A stretch of 64,000 nucleotides of DNA from Pontiella desulfatans (GTDB lineage Bacteria > Verrucomicrobiota > Kiritimatiellia > Kiritimatiellales > Pontiellaceae): the NCBI RefSeq assembly GCF_900890425.1, contig NZ_CAAHFG010000001.1, positions 1,240,001-1,304,000 on the forward strand. The letters run 5' to 3'. Below are positions 57,065 through 64,000 of this stretch, in pieces (the first letter of the stretch is position 1; every line of letters starts with the position of its first letter). The notes beneath the pieces were generated by a model, which was not told the DNA's origin, did not search any database, and saw only the letters and a program-made list of their open reading frames with translations. The translations under genes and the position numbers were made by a program.

Positions 57065-57272
57065 AACATAACTAGGTTCTGTAAAATTTTCGATGAAAGA
57101 GCCGATGGCAGAGAAGCAAGGTGAGATGGGTCCCCTTACTGGGCCGAAAGAAGGCTTTTGATGGGGATGGTTTCTGTGTCGGCGATGATTTGATTGTTGT
57201 TTTTTAGCCCTGATGAGGGCGGCGACGCACAGCGGGGCTGTGGGTAGCTGAGGCGAAAGCCTCGTGTTCTTT

Positions 57273-58843
57273 GACATCCGAGTTTTGATTGTTCATGCGG
57301 CTTGCCGGAGGAGCTCGACCCACATGTCGGGGTAGAGCCTCTTGCCTTTGAGGCAGGCGATCGCGACGGGCGGATGCCCGCCGAGGCTGCCGTGCGGGCG
57401 CATGAAGTTGTAGTAGGCGACGAAGAGCGTGGTGAGTGCCGTGGCTCCGTCGAAGCTCTTGAAGCCGGCGCGGGGTCGCGTGTGGTATTTATAGGTGCGG
57501 TTGAGCCGCTCGATGAGCTGCTTGTAGACGCGGTAGGTCTCGCTTTCGGGATCGAGGTTCTTGAGTCCGATGACGGTACGTTTATTCAGGACTGCTTCGC
57601 CTCCGGCCACCACGGCGGCGGTGTTGTAGGCGACGGTGGCGCTGTCGTAGGACGGCAGGCCGTCGGTGCCGAGTTCCAAGGCGTCGGTCTGGGGTGCGGC
57701 CGGTGGGGCGCACATGCTTTGGGTGAATCCGGGCGTCGGTTTGGCGCCACGGGTTTCGGAGAGGTTGTAGCCGCAGATGGCCCGCCGTGTTTCGGTGATG
57801 ACGAGCCAGGTGTAGCGGGTTTTCCCGCCGATCTTGATGTAGGTTTCGTCCGCCGCGCAGGTTCCTTCGGGAACGGGACTGTTTTCATCGGTGAAGTCGG
57901 CGAGCTGGCAGGCTGCGGCCTTGATGTAGTTGACGACGGTCTGGTGCGAGATGCGGATCCCGAAGACGCGTTCGAGCGCCTGGGCGGTGAGCCTTGCGCT
58001 GAGTCCGAGGCTGATGGAGAAGGTGAGGCAGAGTCCGAGGGTATGCAGGCTGTGGTGGATGCGGTTGAGATCGACCGGGGCGTCTTCGGGGCGTTTGAGC
58101 GGAAGGTCTTGCGAGGCGAAGTGGTATTCGCGGAAGAGGTAGCGCAGCTTGAACTGGCTGGTGTTTCCGGCTTTGCGCATGGCGTGCTCTTCGGGCGTGA
58201 GCTGGGCGAGGTTCCGTACGTAGACGGGGCAGTGGTCGTTCGGGCACTTGAAGGCGGTGCACAGGCCATCCTCCTTCCATCGAAAGAGTGCATAGCCGCA
58301 ATGCGGGCACCAGTAGCGCGCCTTGCTTTCGCGCCGGGGCTTGTCGGTTGGCGAAGTCCTTTTGCAGATCTTGCACTGAACCTGCGACCCAAGCTTTCCG
58401 TTGTTGAGGTAGAGATAGCGCACGGGGGCATGGCAGTGCCGGCATCGGCATTTTTCAGGCGGCATGGGCGAACCCGTCCGACGCGCTACCTTGGCGATTG
58501 TTTTTCCCGTGGCGCGCAAATGGTCGGCCTGAAGCTCCTCCCAGTCCTTTTGCGGTGCGTGCGGCAGCAATGGTTCGCATAGCGGCGGTTGAGGATCGAC
58601 CCGGAACTGGCGATAGTGCGGAGGCCGCACTTCCTGCGGCTTGAGTTCGATATCCTGCCTTGAACCGTTGAGTACTTCGAGCAGCACCGGCACCACCGAA
58701 GCCAGATCGTTGTAGGTAAGCTTGCGACATACCCAGCGAAGCAGTTTCCTTAGATCATTTTTCATGGGGTCTTCCCTGTTTTTTTTGCGTGCGGCAAAAG
58801 GGCTTGGAACGACCCCATCTTATCCAATCAAAACTCGGGATAA
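57273..58843 (-). mobile_element. Insertion sequence with IS6/IS240-like DDE transposase
   Basis: The element is bounded by imperfect inverted repeats: atccgagttttgattg (57276-57291) and its complement caatcaaaactcgggat (58825-58841), differing by one base gap. It contains a single transposase gene on the minus strand. The exact ends and a target duplication could not be defined. It lies between two lipoprotein genes of the envelope cluster. Confidence 0.75.
57293..58765 (-). CDS. Zinc-ribbon DDE transposase
   Basis: 490-residue transposase. Two Cys clusters form zinc ribbons (CRCRHCHAPVRYLYLNNG with VQCKICKRTSP; YWCPHCGYALFRW with FKCPNDHCPVYV). A helix-turn-helix follows (VFGIRISHQTVVNYIKAAA), then the DDE core: CAADETYIKIGGKTRYTWLV (first Asp), LGTDGLPSYDSATVA (second Asp) and KQLIERLNRTYKYHTRPRAG with FKSFDGATALTTLFVAYYNF (Glu and the IS6/IS240-type tail), ending near MRPHGSLGG. 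The frame is intact, so the element may be active. Confidence 0.88.
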   Translation of the reverse strand: MKNDLRKLLRWVCRKLTYNDLASVVPVLLEVLNGSRQDIELKPQEVRPPHYRQFRVDPQPPLCEPLLPHAPQKDWEELQADHLRATGKTIAKVARRTGSPMPPEKCRCRHCHAPVRYLYLNNGKLGSQVQCKICKRTSPTDKPRRESKARYWCPHCGYALFRWKEDGLCTAFKCPNDHCPVYVRNLAQLTPEEHAMRKAGNTSQFKLRYLFREYHFASQDLPLKRPEDAPVDLNRIHHSLHTLGLCLTFSISLGLSARLTAQALERVFGIRISHQTVVNYIKAAACQLADFTDENSPVPEGTCAADETYIKIGGKTRYTWLVITETRRAICGYNLSETRGAKPTPGFTQSMCAPPAAPQTDALELGTDGLPSYDSATVAYNTAAVVAGGEAVLNKRTVIGLKNLDPESETYRVYKQLIERLNRTYKYHTRPRAGFKSFDGATALTTLFVAYYNFMRPHGSLGGHPPVAIACLKGKRLYPDMWVELLRQAA

Positions 58844-58952
58844 AACAGGGGAGAAGACGCCGAAGGCATCAACCCCCAATCAAGAGAAGTAGTTTAGAGA
58901 TGAAAACGAAGAGAAAACTGACCAGAAACCATAACTAACCGAGGATAAAATA

Positions 58953-59759
58953 ATGAAACGAACCCAATACATGATAACTGGATTGGCACTTACTGGCCTT
59001 ATGGCCTTTTCGGGATGCAAAAGTACAGGTGCGGATATCGATGTTCCTAAAAAGGGGCCGGCGGATCTCGACTATGAAGCGGATGGAGCAAAAGCCGTTA
59101 ACATTCCGATCAAGAACCTGCGTGATGCGCGGTTCTGTGAACTGTTCTTTATTCGGGTTAAGGGCGACCAGAATGAATTGAATGTCTATAACCCGACCGG
59201 TTTAAACGGCATGGAAAAGACGAAGGATTCCTGTCCGGATGAACTGTTGTCTAAGCTGGATATCGAAGGGCTTATAAAGCACTACAAGCTGGATGGGATA
59301 TATTTCAACCAGCCGCGGCATTGGATTATGGATGAGATGCTGATTCCTGTCGGTGCCGTACGTGAACTCGACGGCATGGATTATTACTGGATGGCCTCGA
59401 GTCATATGCCGGCCAACATTGAAATGAAGCCGGGCTTCCTGACCTACAAAAGATGTCCCGTAGAGCGCAAATCCACCTTTACCTTCAAAGCGGGTAAGGA
59501 AGTTTTCCTGCTGGATGATCCGGATGGAAAAGTCTGGGTTATGAAAGCGTATCGGGACAGCTATGGACAGAGCTATGAAACGCTGAAAGATCTCGGCAAA
59601 CGCTACAAAAAGCTGCCCGAAGGATTCTCCACGCGTGTGAAAGTGCTGGAGAAGGATCTGGTGCTTAAACCGACCGGCGGCGTTGCAACGGTGATGCAGG
59701 ATGAGTTTGAAAACACCTACGACTATCTTGGCGACGGGTGCTCAAACTATATTCCGTAG
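58953..59759 (+). CDS. Lipoprotein of unknown function in the sulfatase cluster
   Basis: 268-residue lipoprotein (MKRTQYMITGLALTGLMAFSGC, C22). The mature chain includes FCELFFIRVKGDQNELNVYN, KHYKLDGIYFNQPRHWIMDE, MDYYWMASSHMPANIEMKPG and KPTGGVATVMQDEFENTYDY. I recognise no family; aromatic-rich strands suggest a compact beta domain. Its position 62 bp before the lipoprotein sulfatase and the shared export signal type suggest that it works with it on the same substrate. Confidence 0.75.
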   Translation: MKRTQYMITGLALTGLMAFSGCKSTGADIDVPKKGPADLDYEADGAKAVNIPIKNLRDARFCELFFIRVKGDQNELNVYNPTGLNGMEKTKDSCPDELLSKLDIEGLIKHYKLDGIYFNQPRHWIMDEMLIPVGAVRELDGMDYYWMASSHMPANIEMKPGFLTYKRCPVERKSTFTFKAGKEVFLLDDPDGKVWVMKAYRDSYGQSYETLKDLGKRYKKLPEGFSTRVKVLEKDLVLKPTGGVATVMQDEFENTYDYLGDGCSNYIP

Positions 59760-59821
59760 GGTCAGGAACCATACCGGCCAGCCTCGCCCACCAGTGTTTA
59801 ATAGAAAATGAAGGAAGAGAC

Positions 59822-62344
59822 ATGAAGACATACAGAATAATGATTGGCATAGCCTTGGTGGCGACCGGCTTGGCCGGCTGCAAAACTAACGAGACAGATC
59901 AATCGAGGGTGATAGGAACGCCGGGGTTGCCCAGCGCTAAAACGACCCTCGACGGCAAGCAGCTCCCTCCACCGGTGGATGACCACTTTGGCGGAACGAT
60001 AGAGCGCAACGCGATCGATTCAACCCCTTACTGGCCGCCCACGGTTGTGGCACCGAAAGGTAAGGATGCGCCCAATGTGCTGCTGATCATTACCGACGAT
60101 GCGGGCTATGGCGTGTCCAGCACGTTCGGCGGCGTTATCCCTACGCCGGCCTTGGATCGCGTGGCCAATAACGGCCTGCGATACACCCACTTCCATTCCA
60201 CCGCAGTCTGCTCGCCGACGCGTGCGTCGCTCATCACGGGGCGCAACCATCACCGCATGGGCACCGGCGCAATCCCTGAGCTTTCGACGGGCTATCCGGG
60301 CTACAACTGTCTAATGACCAAGGATAAGGCGTCCGTTGCCCGCATCCTCAAAGGCCATGGCTATGTGACCTCCTGGTTCGGCAAAAACCACAACACGCCG
60401 GACATCCAGATCAGCAAGATCGGCCCCTACGACCAGTGGCCGCTCGGATTGGGCTTCGACTATTTCTACGGCTTCATGGGCGGCGACACCAGCCAGTGGC
60501 AACCGGGCAACCTGGTGCGCAACACCACCTATATTCATCCCTACGAGAACGAACCCGGCTGGAACCTGGTTACCGCCATGGCGGATGACGCGATTGATTA
60601 TATGCGAACCGTCGATGCGCTGAGCCCGGATCAACCCTTCTTCCTCTATTATGCCCCCGGCGCCACCCATGCGCCGCACCACCCGACTCCAGAGTGGATC
60701 GAAAAAATCAGCAAGATGGAACTCTTCAACGATGGCTGGCATGAGCTTCGCAAAACCATCTTCGCCAACCAGAAAAAACTCGGCGTCATCCCGCAGGATG
60801 CCAAGCTGACCCCATGGCCGAAGGATCTAATCAAGGAATGGGATCAGGTCTCTGAACAGGAAAAGAAACTGTTCATCAAGCAGGCAAATGTGTTTGCGGC
60901 CTATGTGGCCTATACCGACCACGAGATTGGCCGCGTGATCCAGACGGTCGAGGATCTGGGGCGGCTCGACAACACCCTAATCATCTACATCACCGGCGAC
61001 AACGGCACCAGCTCCGAAGGCGGGGCAACCGGCACGCCGAACGAGATCGCGTCGGTGCAGGGACTGCACCTGCCGGTCGAAGCGCAGATGCAGTATTACG
61101 ACGTGTGGGGTTCTGACCAGACCTATCCGCACATGTCCGTCGGCTGGACGTGGGCGTTCGGAACGCCGTTCTCGTGGACGAAGATGGTCTGCTCGCACTT
61201 TGGCGGAACCAAGCAGGGCACGGCCATTTCCTGGCCGAAGGTGATCAAGGACAAGGGCGGTATCCGCAACCAGTTCCACCATGTGGTCGATATTGCCCCT
61301 ACCATCATGGAAGCCACCGGCGTCCCGCTGCCTGAAATGATCGATGGCATCGCCCAGGATCCCATGGATGGCGTCAGCATGCTCTATACCTTCGACGAAC
61401 AGAATGCCGACGCACCCTCGACACACAAGACCCAATATTTCGAAATGATCGGCGACCATGCGATCTATCACGACGGCTGGATCCTGAGCACGAAAGTGAT
61501 GCGCCCGCCGTGGGACAACAGCGGTAAAAACTATGGCGATCCTTCGACCTGGCCGTGGGAGCTGTACGACCTTTCCAAGGACTGGACGCAATACAACGAT
61601 GTTTCCGCCCAGTATCCCGAGAAGGTGACGGAACTCGAAAAGCTTTTCTGGGAAGAGGCGGAAAAGAACCAGGTGCTGCCAATGGACACCACCACCTTCA
61701 CCCGCTCGCTGCTGCCGCGCCCGAACCTTTCGGCCGGCCGCTCCGTGTTCAACTATTCCGGGGAAGTGACCGGCACCCCCAACGGCAACGCGCCGAATGT
61801 GCTGGCCTCGTCGTTCAACCTTAAGGCCGAGGTCGTGGTTCCCGAAGGCGGTGCCGAAGGCATGCTTGTGACCCACGGCGGCCGCTTTGCCGGCTACGGG
61901 TTCTATCTGCTGAAAGGGAAACCCACCTTCACCTACAACCTGCTCGGCATGCAACGCTTCAAGTGGGAAGGTGCGGCTGCGCTGGCTCCCGGGAAGCATA
62001 CGCTTGAGTTCGACTTCCAATACGACGGACTCGGCGCCGCAACCCTGCAGTACGGCAGCCCGAGCGGACTGGGGCAGGGCGGTGCCGGCATCCTCAAGGT
62101 GGACGGCCAGGTGGTCGCCACCAAGAAGATCGACAAGACCATCCCGATGCTGATGCAGTGGTGCGAAAGCTTCGATGTGGGTGCCGACACCGGTTCCCCG
62201 GTTTCCGACAAGGATTACAAGTGCCCCTTCCGCTTCACCGGCACACTCGACCAACTGACGCTCACCATCGACCGGCCGGAACTATCGCCGGAAGACATCA
62301 AAAAACTGCAGGACGCCATGCACGCCAACCCGGCGGAAGACTAG
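59822..62344 (+). CDS. Lipoprotein arylsulfatase (S1 family) with C-terminal beta-sandwich
   Basis: 840-residue sulfatase anchored by a lipobox (ATGLAGC, C20). The catalytic part resembles the AtsA-type arylsulfatase subgroup: APNVLLIITDDAGYGVSSTF (metal ligands), STAVCSPTRASLITGRNHH with formylglycine residue C130, WFGKNHNTPDIQISKIGPYD, YITGDNGTSSEGGATGTPNE (metal ligands). Residues from about 650 form a beta-sandwich module (ASSFNLKAEVVVPEGGAEGM ... DQLTLTIDRPELSP). ATG 59822 follows gaaggaaga; the frame extends to 59738. It needs formylglycine maturation. The cluster suggests that a sulfated small molecule or aryl sulfate is the substrate. Confidence 0.93.
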   Translation: MKTYRIMIGIALVATGLAGCKTNETDQSRVIGTPGLPSAKTTLDGKQLPPPVDDHFGGTIERNAIDSTPYWPPTVVAPKGKDAPNVLLIITDDAGYGVSSTFGGVIPTPALDRVANNGLRYTHFHSTAVCSPTRASLITGRNHHRMGTGAIPELSTGYPGYNCLMTKDKASVARILKGHGYVTSWFGKNHNTPDIQISKIGPYDQWPLGLGFDYFYGFMGGDTSQWQPGNLVRNTTYIHPYENEPGWNLVTAMADDAIDYMRTVDALSPDQPFFLYYAPGATHAPHHPTPEWIEKISKMELFNDGWHELRKTIFANQKKLGVIPQDAKLTPWPKDLIKEWDQVSEQEKKLFIKQANVFAAYVAYTDHEIGRVIQTVEDLGRLDNTLIIYITGDNGTSSEGGATGTPNEIASVQGLHLPVEAQMQYYDVWGSDQTYPHMSVGWTWAFGTPFSWTKMVCSHFGGTKQGTAISWPKVIKDKGGIRNQFHHVVDIAPTIMEATGVPLPEMIDGIAQDPMDGVSMLYTFDEQNADAPSTHKTQYFEMIGDHAIYHDGWILSTKVMRPPWDNSGKNYGDPSTWPWELYDLSKDWTQYNDVSAQYPEKVTELEKLFWEEAEKNQVLPMDTTTFTRSLLPRPNLSAGRSVFNYSGEVTGTPNGNAPNVLASSFNLKAEVVVPEGGAEGMLVTHGGRFAGYGFYLLKGKPTFTYNLLGMQRFKWEGAAALAPGKHTLEFDFQYDGLGAATLQYGSPSGLGQGGAGILKVDGQVVATKKIDKTIPMLMQWCESFDVGADTGSPVSDKDYKCPFRFTGTLDQLTLTIDRPELSPEDIKKLQDAMHANPAED

Positions 62345-62365
62345 GCAAAAGATATGGAGGAAATT

Positions 62366-63187
62366 ATGAAATGCAATACATCAAAATTCATCATGGCGGC
62401 TGTGGCTGCACTCATGCTCCCGGCAACGGGGGGATTGGCAGAAGAAGCACAAAAAAACGACGGATGGGAGTTCGGTGCCAGCATCTATGGCTGGTTCCCG
62501 GATATGTCCGGGCAGTTGGCTTTTACACCACCGGGGGGTAGCGACTCGTTCACGGTCAACGTCGAGGATGTACTTGATAACATCGAGGCCGTCCTGATGG
62601 TTTCGTTCGAGGCCCGGAAAGGGAGGTGGGGGGTGCTGACGGATTTCGTCTACATGGATATCGAGGGATCAAAATCCGGAACGAAGGATTTTACCGTCGG
62701 CAACCAGCAGCTGCCGGCCAATGCGAGTGCCGATGTGGGGCTGGTGCTGGAAAATCTGTTTTGGACGTTGGCCGGCACCTACCAGGCGGTGGAGAAAGAC
62801 TGGCTGACGATGAATGTCATTGCGGGCACCCGCTACTTCGATGTGGACCAAACCCTGGACTGGAAGCTGAACGGTACGGTTAACTCGGTGACGGTAGCCG
62901 ACCGGTCGGGCAGTCAAACGGTTGAGGTGGAAAACTGGGATGCCATCATCGGCACGCGCGGCCGACTGATGTTCGGTCCCGGAAAATCCATATTTGTTCC
63001 CTACGAACTGGATGTGGGCGCGGGCGATTCCGACTTCACCTGGCAGGGGGCGGTGGGGCTTGGCTATTCATTCGGCTGGGCTGAAATCGTGGCGGCTTGG
63101 CGCTATATGTATTACGACGTGGCGGACATGGGAATCGAGACCATGGAATACAGTGGCCCGGTTCTCGGCGGATCGTTCCGGTGGTAG
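62366..63187 (+). CDS. Probable outer-membrane beta-barrel protein
   Basis: 273-residue exported protein (signal NTSKFIMAAVAALMLPATGGLA). The mature chain WEFGASIYGWFPDMSGQLAF ... VLTDFVYMDIEGSKSG ... MNVIAGTRYFDVDQTLDWKL ... LGYSFGWAEIVAAWRYMYYD ends GSFRW. Alternating aromatic strands and a terminal aromatic residue fit an outer-membrane barrel of about ten to twelve strands. GGAGG precedes the ATG at 62366. It lies 21 bp after the sulfatase and 25 bp before the channel gene. Confidence 0.75.
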   Translation: MKCNTSKFIMAAVAALMLPATGGLAEEAQKNDGWEFGASIYGWFPDMSGQLAFTPPGGSDSFTVNVEDVLDNIEAVLMVSFEARKGRWGVLTDFVYMDIEGSKSGTKDFTVGNQQLPANASADVGLVLENLFWTLAGTYQAVEKDWLTMNVIAGTRYFDVDQTLDWKLNGTVNSVTVADRSGSQTVEVENWDAIIGTRGRLMFGPGKSIFVPYELDVGAGDSDFTWQGAVGLGYSFGWAEIVAAWRYMYYDVADMGIETMEYSGPVLGGSFRW

Positions 63188-63212
63188 CGCCCGCGAGGAT
63201 TATGGGAAAGGC

Positions 63213-64000
63213 ATGATGGCTAAGCGTACAATAGGGATGTGGATGTTTATCCTGTCTACGCTGTGTGCTTCGTTGACCTGGGCAATGGAAGGGGAGCCGC
63301 TTCCCCTGGAGCCCATGTTGACGCCACCACCAGCAGATGGACCGGTGGTGGTTCGCGTCGGGTTCGATTTGCAGGATGTCCATGCGATCGATGAAGAAAG
63401 CGAAACGTTTTGCATTTCCGGAATGCTGACGCTTCGTTGGAAGGACAGCCGTCTGGCCTTTGACCCGGAGAAGGCCGGGTGCGCGGAAAAAATATATAAC
63501 GGCACCTTCCAGTTTAACAAAGTATCCCCGTCCTGGTTTCCGCAGCTGATGCCGATCAATACGGCGGGGACATACACGAGCCACGGGGTATTGCTGCGGG
63601 TGGCGCCGGACGGCAGTTGCCAGCAGACGGAGATGATCACGGTCGATGCCCGTACGTTGTTTGATCTAAGAAAAATTCCATTCGATACCCAGCAACTGCA
63701 ACTCCATTTCGGGGTGTTGGGATTTGATCGGGACGAGGTCGTGCTGAAGCCTTCCGAAATGAGCGGTTATCAAACCGATCAACTGCTTCGGGTATCGGTG
63801 CCGCAGTGGAAACTGGCAGGAATCGGGATGTCGGATAATAGGGAATCCGGGGATGGTTTTTCTTCGGTCACCATGAGTTTCATGGTGCATCGCAAGTCGT
63901 TGTTCATCATTCGGTTGGTGGTGCTGCCGCTCATGGTCATCTGCATGTTGTCCTGGTCGGTGTTCTGGATGGAGCATTCCTCGCTCGGGAATCGAATGAG
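63213..64000 (+). CDS. Pentameric ligand-gated ion channel (partial)
   Basis: 262 codons are visible before the window ends. A signal peptide (IGMWMFILSTLCASLTWAME) is followed by a beta-rich extracellular domain of the Cys-loop receptor type: VRVGFDLQDVHAIDEES, SGMLTLRWKDSRLAFDPE with the conserved L-x-W-x-D-x-R-L-x-W pattern, and FDLRKIPFDTQQLQLHFGV, which is the prokaryotic loop with conserved P156-F157-D158. It lacks the eukaryotic Cys pair. The first transmembrane helix begins RKSLFIIRLVVLPLMVICML and continues SWSVFWM, matching GLIC/ELIC-like M1. Start ATG 63213 (or 63216) with gggaaagg upstream. Helices M2-M4 lie beyond the window. Confidence 0.9.
   Translation, partial: MMAKRTIGMWMFILSTLCASLTWAMEGEPLPLEPMLTPPPADGPVVVRVGFDLQDVHAIDEESETFCISGMLTLRWKDSRLAFDPEKAGCAEKIYNGTFQFNKVSPSWFPQLMPINTAGTYTSHGVLLRVAPDGSCQQTEMITVDARTLFDLRKIPFDTQQLQLHFGVLGFDRDEVVLKPSEMSGYQTDQLLRVSVPQWKLAGIGMSDNRESGDGFSSVTMSFMVHRKSLFIIRLVVLPLMVICMLSWSVFWMEHSSLGNRM

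Noticed and set aside
57302-58582. 426-codon plus-strand frame opposite the transposase at 57293-58765
   Set aside because: Gly/Val/Glu-rich shadow of the transposase; no start signal or domain.

Overview
The window looks like a chromosomal segment from a marine or anaerobic member of the PVC superphylum, most likely Kiritimatiellota/Verrucomicrobiota (Pontiella-like). That is inferred from gene content only: formylglycine-dependent S1 sulfatases, secreted lipoproteins, multihaem cytochromes, atypical pseudopilins, a C25 (gingipain-type) peptidase and a GxxExxY protein. No rRNA or marker-gene comparison was possible.

Layout. 1-1930 is the right end of an element integrated in a tRNA-Leu gene: a tyrosine integrase, a partial downstream ORF and a 3' tRNA-Leu(CAA) fragment as attachment site. 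2387-3950 holds a hipBA module with three operator-like palindromes. 4086-7216 is a decayed zone: gene remnants, one complete IS3-type element (4375-5677, 5-bp target duplication) and a frameshifted fragment of a secreted protein. 7349-17450 is a fructan-utilisation locus: GntR/LacI-type regulator, PfkB fructokinase, MFS sugar transporter, two tandem secreted GH32 enzymes (the second broken by an amber codon) and a convergent sulfatase. 17688-19013 is a complete ISL3-type element with an 8-bp duplication. 19558-29681 carries a DUF481 outer-membrane protein, dihydrolipoamide dehydrogenase, four prepilin-like proteins and a zinc-ribbon/TPR membrane protein. 29707-35077 holds two related multihaem cytochromes. 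35443-39596 is etfBA, trxB and an acyl-CoA dehydrogenase. 39715-49927 has a small lipoprotein, a giant C25 peptidase, citramalate synthase, a GxxExxY gene between 28-bp inverted repeats, and valS.

50071-64000 begins with an alpha/beta-hydrolase lipoprotein and a sigma-54 activator interrupted by an ochre codon. A same-strand envelope cluster follows: ABM-like protein, beta-barrel candidate, periplasmic protein, DUF1254/DUF1214 lipoprotein, an inserted IS, a lipoprotein of unknown function, a lipoprotein arylsulfatase, a second beta-barrel candidate, and a prokaryotic pentameric ligand-gated ion channel running off the right edge. This last cluster is the best candidate for an undescribed system: ligand generation by envelope enzymes coupled to a ligand-gated channel.

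Two features recur: single in-frame stop codons or homopolymer frameshifts in otherwise intact genes (13713, 51753, 6537-6544, about 17970), and short palindromes repeated at regular spacing (3837-3950, 15616-15687, 20781-20858). All assignments come from reading motifs by eye; no database search was run.
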